A stretch of DNA of 43,890 nucleotides from CAMCHP01 sp036835325 (GCA_036835325.1 DAITMF010000029.1:1-43890); one strand, 5' to 3'; positions 24,771-32,341 are shown, numbered from the stretch's first letter. The notes: a model not told the origin generated them from the sequence alone. A program made the numbers and translations.

Positions 24771-25300
24771 AAGCCATGGGTTTGTGCGCTAAATTGTTGA
24801 TATTGATTACTTTACTCAATATTTTTTTTCTTTTGGGTGGATGCGGTGATGGCAATCAACACCGGCAACTCAGTGAGGAGCAAGTGAAAGAGCAGCTGTT
24901 GCAGTACAACAAATCGCGCGTAACGCAGGAGGATTCGCTGATTGATCGCTACGTGCGCAAGCACCGGCTCAACTTTATCACCTCCAAAACCGGCATGCGC
25001 TATGCCTTGGAGCCCAATGACCGCTTTGTGCCGCTGAACACCGAAGACCTTGTATCGGTGCGTTACCGCATGCACTTGATGGACAGCACTTTGTGCTACG
25101 ACAATTTCGACGGTGAGCCCTTGCGTTTTGTTGTAAATGGAAGCGATGTTGCCTCGGGCTTTCACGAGCTGGTGCAATTGACCGGCAGAGGAGGAGCGGC
25201 ACGCTCCATTTGGCCTGCCCGACTGGGTTATGGCGTGGCCGGTGACCTCGATTGTGTGCCGCTTGAGGCCGTTCTGCTTGTTGATGTTGAAGTGGAATAA
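24767..25300 (+). CDS. FKBP-like lipoprotein, degenerate (GldI-related)
   Basis: A 177-residue lipoprotein: a hydrophobic helix (LLILITLLNIFFLLGGC) with the lipid cysteine at residue 26, a charged helical stretch (QLSEEQVKEQLLQYNKSRV), then a shortened FKBP-type domain. The arrangement resembles GldI-like peptidyl-prolyl isomerases of flavobacteria, which help fold gliding or secretion components in the periplasm. The first FKBP strand (VSVRYRMHLMDSTLCYDNF) is recognisable, as is the shape of the end (SIWPARLGYGVAGDLDCVPLEAVLLVDVEVE), but several substrate-pocket aromatics seem missing, so it may be a chaperone rather than an isomerase. The ATG overlaps the nrnA stop by 4 nt, and its stop shares a base with the next ATG. 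Confidence 0.8.
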   Translation: MKAMGLCAKLLILITLLNIFFLLGGCGDGNQHRQLSEEQVKEQLLQYNKSRVTQEDSLIDRYVRKHRLNFITSKTGMRYALEPNDRFVPLNTEDLVSVRYRMHLMDSTLCYDNFDGEPLRFVVNGSDVASGFHELVQLTGRGGAARSIWPARLGYGVAGDLDCVPLEAVLLVDVEVE

Positions 25301-26193
25301 TGAAGCCGGCGATACGCACCGTACTTGCTTTGCTGACTTCGTTTCTGGCTGTTTTATCGGCGTGCGACAACGGATGGGACGACCTCGGCAACGGGGTTGA
25401 ACGCCGTTTGCTTGGTTTCGGTGACCCGGGAAGCCGCCTGGGTGACGCCCACTACGCCGATTTGGCTGTGCACATTACTTCAGAAGATGACCCAAGCATT
25501 CGCTGCGGTGCAGCGTTTGAGTACCGCGTGGGCACCGAAACCTCATGTGCGTTTGGCACGACGCATTGGCAAGCTTTGGTGGAGGGCGACAGCGTGCAGT
25601 TTCGTATGTTTCCCGCTGGTTTACACTGTGCCTTTCTTGATGAGGCGCTGCGCGGATGTCCACTCGATAGCACCAAAAAACTTTTGTTGACAGTAACAGT
25701 GCGGGCCGTTTACGACAGCAGCAATTACACTGACAGCCCGCGCTACCAGAGGTTCGTCAGACACGCCATGGAGGCTGAGCTTATTCAAGACGCCATTGAG
25801 CGCGATGGGTACAAAGGCGTTGCTTTTGAATGGATGAACGTTTGGCACGCAGTGCAAGATTCGGGCCAAGGGGTACCGCCACGGCAAGGTGAAGAAGTTG
25901 CTATCGCGTATACCGGTCGGTTTCTCGACGGACGAATTTTTGACGATGCCAGCGACTCGCTTACTTGGCTTTATTACCCGTACGGAAAACCCGATCAGGT
26001 GGTGCGCGGTTTTGAGCTTGCCATCTCACGTATGGCTCCAGGAGAGCGCAGAACCATTTGGTTGTCGAGCGATCTCGCCTTTGGCGAACGCGGAAGTGAA
26101 GGCATTGTACCGCCTAACACACCTGTGGTATACGACCTGCAGCTCATGAAGGTATTCAGGAGCGACTCAAGCACTGTGCATAACCCCTCATAA
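25300..26193 (+). CDS. FKBP-type peptidyl-prolyl cis-trans isomerase lipoprotein
   Basis: A 297-residue lipoprotein with signal RTVLALLTSFLAVLSAC (lipid cysteine about residue 25). The first ~180 residues (beta-rich, with two cysteine pairs) are a degenerate FKBP-like or spacer domain. The C-terminal FKBP domain (about 195-288) is clear: GEEVAIAYTGRFLDGRIFDDASDS, VVRGFELAISRMAPGERRTIWLSS, LAFGERGSEGIVPPNTPVVYDLQLMKV. It should catalyse prolyl isomerisation in the periplasm. It starts within the stop of the previous lipoprotein gene (TAATG), so three genes from nrnA onward are translationally coupled. Pairing of nrnA with GldI-type genes is, as I recall, usual in flavobacteria. Confidence 0.88.
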   Translation: MKPAIRTVLALLTSFLAVLSACDNGWDDLGNGVERRLLGFGDPGSRLGDAHYADLAVHITSEDDPSIRCGAAFEYRVGTETSCAFGTTHWQALVEGDSVQFRMFPAGLHCAFLDEALRGCPLDSTKKLLLTVTVRAVYDSSNYTDSPRYQRFVRHAMEAELIQDAIERDGYKGVAFEWMNVWHAVQDSGQGVPPRQGEEVAIAYTGRFLDGRIFDDASDSLTWLYYPYGKPDQVVRGFELAISRMAPGERRTIWLSSDLAFGERGSEGIVPPNTPVVYDLQLMKVFRSDSSTVHNPS

Positions 26194-26222
26194 TGGGTAT
26201 TGTGCCTTGTTTGTATGGCGAG

Positions 26223-26230
26223 TACCTTTG
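26223..26230 (+). promoter_or_regulatory. -7 promoter box (TACCTTTG) of the cytochrome c gene
   Basis: Perfect TAnnTTTG match 23 nt before the ATG at 26254. It separates this gene from the nrnA-FKBP unit. Confidence 0.65.
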
Positions 26231-26253
26231 AGGCTCTGAACTCCTAGCCTATC

Positions 26254-26787
26254 ATGAATCGTTTAGTCGTTGTCGTTCTTTTGCTTACCCTCATTGTTGG
26301 TGCATTGTCGATTTGGTCGTTGGCCTTGACGCGCAAGCAAGCCGATCGCATTGCTGAGCTCGAAGCACGGTTGAATCCTGCAACCGATGACGACCATTCT
26401 ACAGAGCACGGACATGAGTCGATTTTGGTTGTGGGCATGGGCCGCATGCAGGTGTACGCTGACAAGCTGTATTTCGCGGGTAAGGCCGGAAACTCAGCTC
26501 TGGTTGAGTTCTACTTGCACGAGATTGAAGAGGTGATGGAAGAGATTGCTGAAGCCGAAATCACCGATGAAGGCCACGACATCAGCAATTACATGAAGCA
26601 AATGGGACTTTCAACGCATGAGGGTCTTGAAACGTCGAAGGTGCTTCTTGATGTGGCGGGTTTTGATCAAGCTTACCTCACGCTTGTGAATGCCTGCAAC
26701 GGTTGCCATGCGGTGACCGACCATGCGATGATCAAAATTCAGGTGCCTGAGCGGCCCGCCTTGACCAACCAGAATTACCTTCCCTGA
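26254..26787 (+). CDS. Membrane-anchored monoheme cytochrome c-like protein
   Basis: A 177-residue protein. One N-terminal membrane helix (about 3-25) is followed by a short coiled-coil-like stretch (TRKQADRIAELEARL), an acidic His-rich linker (DDDHSTEHGHES) and a helical domain. A single heme-c attachment site C148-N-G-C151-H152 lies near the C terminus, as in class II (c'-type) four-helix-bundle cytochromes, where the heme site is also C-terminal. M112, M115 or the preceding methionines might be distal ligands, but this cannot be decided. It probably faces the periplasm and transfers electrons or senses gases. It has its own promoter (26223-26230) and overlaps the phosphatase gene tail-to-tail by 13 bp. 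No oxidase genes are adjacent. Confidence 0.8.
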   Translation: MNRLVVVVLLLTLIVGALSIWSLALTRKQADRIAELEARLNPATDDDHSTEHGHESILVVGMGRMQVYADKLYFAGKAGNSALVEFYLHEIEEVMEEIAEAEITDEGHDISNYMKQMGLSTHEGLETSKVLLDVAGFDQAYLTLVNACNGCHAVTDHAMIKIQVPERPALTNQNYLP

Positions 26788-27260
26788 GCTAGTGGGATGA
26801 GGCCATGCATGGCTTGCGCTGTTGCAGCATCGAGCAGATCGTACACGGCGTAAAAATCTTCTTGTGTGCCGTAGTATGGGTCAGGCACGTCAAGCGGCGA
26901 TTCACTTCCGGAGAATTCCAAGAACAGGTGCACTTTCGACCGTTCTTCAGCGGAGCGAGCGAGGGCGATGATGTCGCTGTAGTTGGTGCGGTCCATTGCG
27001 AAAATGAGGTCAAAACCTTCAAAGTCGTGTTGAATGAATTGCCTTGCGCGAAGGTGATCGATGTCAATGTTGTTTTCTTTCGCTGCGCGGATGGCGCGCT
27101 TGTCGGGGGCTTGGCCAACATGCCAATTGCCTGTGCCGGCTGAATCAACCATTGCTTGAATTCCGGCGCGTTCAAGGTGATCACGTACGATGGCTTCGGC
27201 CAAGGGTGACCTGCAGATATTGCCCAAACACACAGTGAGGATGCGGAACGTTTTGCTCAT
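26775..27260 (-). CDS. Low-molecular-weight protein-tyrosine phosphatase
   Basis: A 161-residue cytoplasmic phosphatase. The P-loop C11-L-G-N-I-C16-R17-S18 (C-x5-R-S) near the N terminus and the acid loop DVPDPYYG about 30 residues before the C terminus define the family. C11 is the nucleophile and the aspartate of DPYYG the general acid. Substrates could be tyrosine kinases of polysaccharide export or arginine phosphate; the context does not say which. The box GACATTTG (27266-27273) lies 5 nt from the ATG, suggesting a leaderless mRNA. The 3' end overlaps the cytochrome gene by 13 bp. Confidence 0.94.
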   Translation of the reverse strand: MSKTFRILTVCLGNICRSPLAEAIVRDHLERAGIQAMVDSAGTGNWHVGQAPDKRAIRAAKENNIDIDHLRARQFIQHDFEGFDLIFAMDRTNYSDIIALARSAEERSKVHLFLEFSGSESPLDVPDPYYGTQEDFYAVYDLLDAATAQAMHGLIPLAQGR

Positions 27261-27265
27261 GGATG

Positions 27266-27273
27266 CAAATGTC
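27266..27273 (-). promoter_or_regulatory. -7-like box (GACATTTG) of the phosphatase gene
   Basis: Seven of eight positions match TAnnTTTG (G for T at position 1). It ends 5 nt before the ATG at 27260. Confidence 0.45.
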
Positions 27274-27361
27274 AGATTTGCCTTACGTGCGGCTCAGGAT
27301 GTGACCGACAAACGCGCGGCGGTTGTGGCAGTAAAAGTACCAAACTCACAATCAGGTAAAC

Positions 27362-27541
27362 ATGAAACGCTTTGGTATTCTTCTCGTGACGCTGTTATTG
27401 ATTACTGCCGGCATGGGCAGCACCGGTTGCAAGGTGCATAAAAACGATTTTCACAAGAAGAAGTGGGCGATAAAGAAAGGTCATCCGCCGATTCAGCGCT
27501 ACTACAACAAGTGGTCGCCATTGAATACGCACCGAAAATAA
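27362..27541 (+). CDS. Tiny basic lipoprotein next to dnaA
   Basis: A 59-residue protein: MKRFGILLVTLLLITAGMGS, then TGCKVHKN. The hydrophobic segment and Cys23 form a lipoprotein-type signal (the -3 residue is not ideal). The mature part is about 36 residues, strongly basic and rich in His/Lys/Trp/Tyr (HKKKWAIKKGHPPIQRYYNK). It ends 36 nt before a strong terminator, which supports it being a real gene. It is divergent from the phosphatase gene and convergent with dnaA. No family was recognised. The mature peptide could bind the cell wall or LPS through its charge, but that is only inference. Confidence 0.6.
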   Translation: MKRFGILLVTLLLITAGMGSTGCKVHKNDFHKKKWAIKKGHPPIQRYYNKWSPLNTHRK

Positions 27542-27577
27542 TGCTGTTTTCGCAGCGGCTAATATCTACCGAAACAA

Positions 27578-27601
27578 AAAGGCGGCCTTCGGGCCGCCTT
27601 T
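27578..27601. terminator. Bidirectional intrinsic terminator between the tiny lipoprotein and dnaA
   Basis: AAAGGCGGCC and GGCCGCCTTT form a 10-bp stem capped by the very stable TTCG loop. An A-run precedes it and a T-run follows, so it can serve both convergent genes. Confidence 0.9.
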
Positions 27602-27605
27602 CTTG

Positions 27606-29036
27606 TTATTGCAAACTGAGCTTTTTCTCAAGGTCGTCGAGGTAACGGCGGAAGAGCTTATCGGTCTCCTGCAAGTTATTCACCGTGCGGCAAGCATGCA
27701 ATACGGTAGCGTGGTCTTTGCCACCGCAGTGCAGGCCGATGTTGGCGAGCGACGATTTGGTCATTTTCTTGGCGAAGTACATCGCGATTTGGCGTGCTTG
27801 AACGATTTCGCGCTTGCGCGTTTTCGACTTCAGCAGTTCAATCGGAAGGTCGAAGTAATCGCACACCACCTTTTGGATGTAATCGATGCTCACTTCGCGG
27901 GCTGTGTTTTTCACGAACTTGTCGATCATCTGCTTGGCGAGGTCAAGCGTGATGGCCTTTTTGTTGAGTGAAGCCTGAGCGATGAGTGAGATTAGGGCGC
28001 CTTCCAGTTCACGAATGTTCGTTGTGATGCTGTAGGCTAGGTATTCAACCACTTCTTTTGGAAGTTCGATACCATCGGCGTACATTTTCTTCTCGAGGAT
28101 CGCAATGCGGGTTTCGAGAGAAGGCACTTGGAGGTCAGCGCTGAGGCCCCACTTGAAGCGTGACAACAGGCGTTGTTCCATTCCCTGCATTTCAACCGGT
28201 GGCTTATCGCTGGTGAGTACGATTTGCTTGCCGGTTTGGTGCAAGTGGTTGAAGATGTGAAAGAAGATGTCTTGTGTCTTTTCTTTTCCGCTGAAGAATT
28301 GAACGTCGTCAACGATGAGCACATCAATCATTTGATAGAAGTGACTGAAGTCGTTGACGCTGTTGTTGCGCACCGCGTCGATGAACTGGTGTGTGAATTT
28401 TTCAGAGGAAACGTAAAGCACGGTTTTCTCGGGGTAGAGGTTTTTAATCTCGATGCCGATGGCATGAGCGAGGTGGGTTTTACCGATGCCGACTCCACCA
28501 TAAATCAGCAGCGGGTTGAACGACGTTCCTCCTGGTTTTTTTGCAACGGCATAGCCCGCTGAGCGTGCTAGGCGGTTGCAGTCGCCCTCGATAAAGTTTT
28601 CAAAAGAATAGTTAGGATTCAGGTTAGAATCGATGTTCAGCTTCCGCAAACCGGGGATAATGAACGGATTCTTGATTGGCGAATCGCTCATGTCGAGCGG
28701 AATCGCCACCGCAGGGTTCTTGATGGCCTTTTTGTTGGTCGTTGGAACCTTTACAGTGTAAGGGTTGGCATTATCAAAGTTGTTTTCCATGATAATGCTG
28801 TACTCCAAGCGACCATCAGGACCAAGTTCCTTGCGGATAATTTTTTTGAGGAGTGGTACATAATGCTCTTCTAGCCACTCGTAGAAGAATTGGGAGGGAA
28901 CCTGAATCGTTAACACATTCTTCTCTAACTTTACCGGTTTAATAGGCTCAAACCAGGTCTTGAATGCCTGCGAACTGACATTGTCTTTGATGATGTCAAT
29001 ACAGTTCTTCCAAACCTGATTGCAATCCTTGTTCAT
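27606..29036 (-). CDS. dnaA: Chromosomal replication initiator protein DnaA
   Basis: DnaA binds the origin and opens it for replication. The 476-residue protein has all four domains: domain I (1-85, NQVWKNCIDIIKDNVSSQAFKTWFEPI), a linker, the AAA+ domain III with Walker A GGVGIGKTHLAHA and Walker B VLIVDDVQFFSG, and the DNA-binding domain IV with signature GGKDHATVLHACRTVNNL. The length is normal for Bacteroidota. The stop lies just after a strong TTCG-loop terminator shared with the convergent small lipoprotein. Upstream is a 371-bp non-coding region (29037-29407) that may hold regulatory or origin elements. A downstream dnaN is not seen, as usual for Bacteroidota. Confidence 0.98.
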   Translation of the reverse strand: MNKDCNQVWKNCIDIIKDNVSSQAFKTWFEPIKPVKLEKNVLTIQVPSQFFYEWLEEHYVPLLKKIIRKELGPDGRLEYSIIMENNFDNANPYTVKVPTTNKKAIKNPAVAIPLDMSDSPIKNPFIIPGLRKLNIDSNLNPNYSFENFIEGDCNRLARSAGYAVAKKPGGTSFNPLLIYGGVGIGKTHLAHAIGIEIKNLYPEKTVLYVSSEKFTHQFIDAVRNNSVNDFSHFYQMIDVLIVDDVQFFSGKEKTQDIFFHIFNHLHQTGKQIVLTSDKPPVEMQGMEQRLLSRFKWGLSADLQVPSLETRIAILEKKMYADGIELPKEVVEYLAYSITTNIRELEGALISLIAQASLNKKAITLDLAKQMIDKFVKNTAREVSIDYIQKVVCDYFDLPIELLKSKTRKREIVQARQIAMYFAKKMTKSSLANIGLHCGGKDHATVLHACRTVNNLQETDKLFRRYLDDLEKKLSLQ

Positions 29037-29407
29037 TGAATTCCGGGAATTAAAGGTGTTAACAATAGCTTAGTGAAAGCACCGGTCGAGAGGGTCGGGT
29101 GGTCCGGTGAAATCGCGAACAAATATTTGACGAATAATCTTAAAAAAAAAACCGGATAGCACTTGACTTTATGGTTTTTTTACCACCTAGATGAATTGCT
29201 GAAATGCTCGTAAAATAAGGCATTGCGGGCATTTTCAGTGAGTTGGTGGTGTGCTGGTGTGCTTTGGTCGTGCTATTCCGGTTGATTTATCACTCCGGTT
29301 GCGTAAACACCCTGAGGCCCGACCGTAATAATCCGTTGTTAACAACCTGAAAATCTCAAAGCGACCTTCCGGTCGGGTTCTCATCATCTCTTATTAACAT
29401 ATACTTT
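29037..29407. other. Non-coding region upstream of dnaA (possible origin/regulatory region)
   Basis: 371 bp without a gene. It holds an A-run and AT-rich patch (about 29135-29185), TGTTAACA at 29057-29064 and the perfect 12-bp palindrome GTTGTTAACAAC at 29335-29346 (both share TGTTAACAA), and GGTCGGG-type words: one near 29093, one near 29372, and the inverted form CCCGACCG near 29318. A small hairpin CGACC-TTCC-GGTCG precedes the thioesterase. I found no clear cluster of TTATCCACA DnaA boxes, so calling this oriC is not justified. Confidence 0.4.
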
Positions 29408-29812
29408 ATGTACACCGCTGAACATACCGTGCGCGTGCGCTATGCCGAGACTGATCAAATGGGGATTGCTTACTACGGTAGCTATGCGGCTTGGCTTGAA
29501 GTGGCCCGTGTTGAAACCCTTCGTAGCCTTGGCTTAACCTACCGTACCCTTGAAGAGCAAGGTGTCATGCTTCCGGTGGCTGACTTGCAAATTAGCTACC
29601 TAAAGCCGGTGCGCTACGATGATGAACTGCGCATTGTAACCACCATCGGCGAAATGCCCTCAGTGCGAATTCGCTTTGAGTATAGGTGCTTTGTTGGAGA
29701 TGAAGAAGTCACGCGCGCATCAACCACGCTTTTCTTCATGGATGCAGCAACGCGTCGTCCACGTCGATGCCCTGAATCGCTCAGTAGCGCCCTTCGTCGG
29801 TTTTTTGAGTAG
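29408..29812 (+). CDS. YbgC/4HBT-family acyl-CoA thioesterase
   Basis: A 134-residue hotdog-fold thioesterase, hydrolysing acyl-CoA (or acyl-ACP) thioesters in the cytoplasm. The active-site stretch RVRYAETDQMGIAYYGSYAAWLEVAR contains the catalytic Asp of the YbgC/4-hydroxybenzoyl-CoA type (TDQMG, equivalent to the usual TDxxGxVxxxxY). LQISYLKPVRYDDELRI and TTLFFMD complete the fold. Tol-Pal genes, which accompany ybgC in proteobacteria, are absent. It is divergent from dnaA, and its last 32 bp overlap the convergent cupin gene. Confidence 0.93.
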   Translation: MYTAEHTVRVRYAETDQMGIAYYGSYAAWLEVARVETLRSLGLTYRTLEEQGVMLPVADLQISYLKPVRYDDELRIVTTIGEMPSVRIRFEYRCFVGDEEVTRASTTLFFMDAATRRPRRCPESLSSALRRFFE

Positions 29813-30215
29813 GCAATTGGGGCCTTACGAACACTTGATCGCGTCCTGAATATTCCGGTGCCTGAATGGAAAGCACGCGCATGGGCTCATCTGATGTAAC
29901 CACCACGCTGTGCAGGGTGGCTTGCGGGATGTAGATCAAATTACCGGCTTCGATGCGGTAAGTTTCATTGTCGAGTGTGAGCAAACCGGCGCCCGACAGC
30001 ACGTACACATGCTCAGAGTGCTGCTTATGGAAATGCATTGCGACTTCTTTCTCGATTTCAATCAGAAACGATGAAACGAGCGGGTCGCTCGCCAGTTTTT
30101 CGACGTATACGGGCTTGTCGTTTTTCACTGAAATGGTGTCAAGACTTGTTACAAACTGCGCATTCGCAGTACAGTACCCTGCCGTTAAGCACACAATCAA
30201 GACTAAGTTTTTCAT
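29781..30215 (-). CDS. Exported cupin-domain protein
   Basis: A 144-residue protein with a signal peptide (1-19, ending CTANAQ). The single cupin barrel has motif 1 in MHFHKQHSEHVYVLSGAGLLTLD (metal-binding His residues and the Gly turn) and motif 2 in LIYIPQATLHSVVV. Cupins of this kind bind a metal and may be dioxygenases, isomerases or ligand sensors; the substrate is unknown. The export signal makes a periplasmic or secreted role likely. The start MKNLVLIVCLT (30215) is preferred to a longer reading without a signal sequence. It overlaps the thioesterase gene by 32 bp tail-to-tail. No clear -7 box was found. Confidence 0.85.
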   Translation of the reverse strand: MKNLVLIVCLTAGYCTANAQFVTSLDTISVKNDKPVYVEKLASDPLVSSFLIEIEKEVAMHFHKQHSEHVYVLSGAGLLTLDNETYRIEAGNLIYIPQATLHSVVVTSDEPMRVLSIQAPEYSGRDQVFVRPQLPTQKTDEGRY

Positions 30216-30347
30216 GGCAGTGCGTTTTGACGTGCAATATCGCACAACTCATTTACATGGCTCAACAGGTTCTCCAAAGTCGGCGTCGTAGATAGGCGCT
30301 GTCGACATCCAATCGCAGCAATTCGGCAATGGGTGTTCGACAGCTGA

Positions 30348-30360
30348 CATCCATCCATCC
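30348..30360 (+). repeat. CATCCATCC-type repeated motif (overlapping double copy)
   Basis: CATCCATCCATCC followed by CCCAAAAAA in the non-coding gap upstream of the cupin gene. This copy is outside any gene, showing that the repeat is not a by-product of protein sequence. Confidence 0.5.
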
Positions 30361-30577
30361 CCCAAAAAATAAAGAGCTGTGATGGCTATGTTCAAGTTTT
30401 CTGCTGTGTAGAATACACGCGGGGCTCTAAAGTGATCTCCTTACACCGAGATTCTCGTAAGCGAGGTAAGCATTCAGCAAGCAGCAGATGCATTTCGCAA
30501 CCCACATGCATGGCATTTGCTTTTACACTTTGAAGTGGTCAAAATAAAATTAGGCCAGACGGGGTTTTTTGAAATGC

Positions 30578-30606
30578 GTACGGCGAGGGAATTACCCCCG
30601 CCGTGC
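30578..30606. repeat. Long interrupted inverted repeat
   Basis: GTACGGCG and CGCCGTGC pair (one G-U), with an inner GGG/CCC pairing around AATTA. No T-run follows on either strand within a few bases, so it does not look like an intrinsic terminator. Confidence 0.5.
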
Positions 30607-30745
30607 ATGTACCACTTTCAGTGGCACCCTTCTAGCGTATATATAGAAACTTGGTTAGCGCAATGTTCTGCCAAATCTTCGCAATTGGGCGTAGTATATG
30701 GCATAGTCGGATTTCAATGTGGGCGATTCGCACGCCCCGCTATCC

Positions 30746-31288
30746 TTACGGTTCTTGTTTAGCCAAGCCGTCTTCGCCCTTGAGCGTGGGCAAAATCACT
30801 TCGAACACTCTGCGCGCATGGTCGCGGTCCCATTCCAAACGTTGGTTTTGCGAAGCGTACTCTGCTTTCGCCATGTTGAGGCCTGTGAAGTATTCGTCAG
30901 TAAGGTGAGCCGGTGTAGACATTAAGGTAATGTCACCGTAGATTTTGAAGACCTTGAGTTCGTTTGCTTCGGGAATCATTGACGTATCAACCGATACGCT
31001 ACGGGTCAAATACCCGTCTTGACGAACATGAATGATGTAGTGCTTTCCTGGTTCGAGGATGGTTGCAAACGCTCCGTTCGAACTACTGAACTGTTCATGT
31101 ATGATCTGTCCTTCGCTGGTTATGGTAATGTGTGCATCGGCCATTCTAAAACTGGCCGGACGGTTTCCTGAAATCAATGCTTCTGAGTCAGAGGCAAAAA
31201 CGTTTCCGTGGAACATGATTCTTACGTGCTCACTGCCCCAAGAACTGAGACCGATTAACAATCCGGTTAGAAATACGAGTGCTTTCAT
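30746..31288 (-). CDS. Exported protein with carboxypeptidase-regulatory-like fold, unknown function
   Basis: A 180-residue protein with a signal peptide (1-18, ending SSWGS). The middle resembles a carboxypeptidase-regulatory or Ig-like domain of the kind found in Bacteroidota surface proteins: DAHITITSEGQIIHEQFSSS, NGAFATILEPGKHYIIHVRQ, then DGYLTRSVSVDT. The last 50 residues are charged and probably helical (GLNMAKAEYASQNQRLEWDRD). Such domains often bind or cap other envelope proteins. It lies 63 nt downstream of the S1/P1-like gene on the same strand and may be read through from the operon; no clear -7 box was found. Confidence 0.7.
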   Translation of the reverse strand: MKALVFLTGLLIGLSSWGSEHVRIMFHGNVFASDSEALISGNRPASFRMADAHITITSEGQIIHEQFSSSNGAFATILEPGKHYIIHVRQDGYLTRSVSVDTSMIPEANELKVFKIYGDITLMSTPAHLTDEYFTGLNMAKAEYASQNQRLEWDRDHARRVFEVILPTLKGEDGLAKQEP

Positions 31289-31351
31289 GTGTGCTTGTAG
31301 GTGAAATCTGACACATATACTTCGTTCAGCCCTACAAGGTTACGTTTGCAC

Positions 31352-32341
31352 TTAGTTTTCGTGCTGCCTCGTATTGATGTTGGGGTCAGCCACCACTTCG
31401 TTCTCTTGCTTCACGGTTTCTTTCAGCAACTGCACATCAATGGGCTTGATGTTTTCGAGGTCAGGTTGACCGGCATCAACCCAAGCGGTGTACCAGAAAC
31501 TGCCAATCGTGCGAATGCTCTCGCGCATGCGCCGCTCTACTTGTCCGTCAAGCATTTCATGGTATGCGCGCGAATACGGTTCGCTGTACACACGCGTTGT
31601 TACTCTGCCACGGTCTTCGAAGCTGTACTTTTGATCGGCGGCAAAACGGTCGTTTAAGATTTTCTCAAAGGTGAGCACACTGTCAAGCGCCCAATGGCTT
31701 TGCTCAACAACGCTCCATGCGGTTTCGAGTGGCCCGGCAATGTAGTAGGCTTGGCCAACAAACAAGTCATAGTCGGTGCTGTACAGCTCAGGGATGCGGC
31801 TTTCCCAAAAACCATGAATACCCACCTGATCGGTGAATTGGCCATTGTAGTTTTCGGTTGTGTGCAAAGGCACGTGTGCATCACCTATGTAATGCCCCAT
31901 TTCGGTTGATATGCGAAGAATGCGTTCAAGGTCACGTTCCTCAAAAGCTTTCACCAACCGAAAGTGCATCTTCTCGATGTGCCATGGCACAATGCCGTAA
32001 CTCCGCAAGGTGTCTTCGCTGAGTTGCTCAACGGCATCGTTCCAGCGGCGCGGCAAGTAGAGAAACGGATTGCAGCGCGGTATGCCCTTGCAGTAGTGGT
32101 CAGCATCGATGAAGTGACGTTCGGCTTCACCTTTTACGCCATACCGGCGCTTGTCGGGGTCTACGGCGTGCTCTTTAATAAAGTCAATGTGCTTCTTGTA
32201 AAAACCAAAAAGCTCAGGCGGCAGCGTGTATACCGCCAGTTCATTGATGCGGCGATGGGCAAAGAACCCCCATGTCATCGCCGAAACAGGGATGAGCAAT
32301 AGTACGCATGCAAGTACACTTACTTTAATAAGCTGGCTCAT
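31352..32341 (-). CDS. S1/P1 nuclease / zinc-dependent phospholipase C-like exported enzyme
   Basis: A 329-residue exported hydrolase. The signal peptide ends near residue 22 (PVSAMTWGFFAHRRI), leaving a mature N terminus with Trp and, five residues on, His, like the tri-zinc site of P1 nuclease and phospholipase C. Further metal-ligand candidates are HFIDADHYC and GHYIGDAHVPLHTTENYNG (H-x3-D-x-H). The family hydrolyses nucleic acids or phospholipids; the substrate cannot be chosen. Its start overlaps comB's end by 17 nt, making it the last gene of the five-gene S9-GT4-gcvT-comB unit. A cluster of arginine-rich residues lies after about residue 250. Confidence 0.8.
   Translation of the reverse strand: MSQLIKVSVLACVLLLIPVSAMTWGFFAHRRINELAVYTLPPELFGFYKKHIDFIKEHAVDPDKRRYGVKGEAERHFIDADHYCKGIPRCNPFLYLPRRWNDAVEQLSEDTLRSYGIVPWHIEKMHFRLVKAFEERDLERILRISTEMGHYIGDAHVPLHTTENYNGQFTDQVGIHGFWESRIPELYSTDYDLFVGQAYYIAGPLETAWSVVEQSHWALDSVLTFEKILNDRFAADQKYSFEDRGRVTTRVYSEPYSRAYHEMLDGQVERRMRESIRTIGSFWYTAWVDAGQPDLENIKPIDVQLLKETVKQENEVVADPNINTRQHEN

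Larger units (their letters stand above)
30216..30745. other. 530-bp non-coding region with several palindromes
   Basis: No convincing gene on either strand. Visible structures: CACTTTGAAGTG at 30526-30537; a long interrupted stem 30578-30606 (GTACGGCG ... CGCCGTGC with inner GGG/CCC); CCACT-TTC-AGTGG at 30612-30624; and a double CATCCATCC motif with an A-run at 30348-30371. The density of inverted repeats suggests a structured RNA or the remnant of a mobile element, but no family was recognised. Confidence 0.45.

Noticed and set aside
29037..29407. Calling this region oriC
   Set aside because: No cluster of DnaA boxes was found and GC skew could not be computed here, so only a non-coding region is annotated.
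30517..30908. Plus-strand open frames of about 81-85 codons
   Set aside because: They run into and antisense to the 30746-31288 gene and show no protein-like features or promoter.
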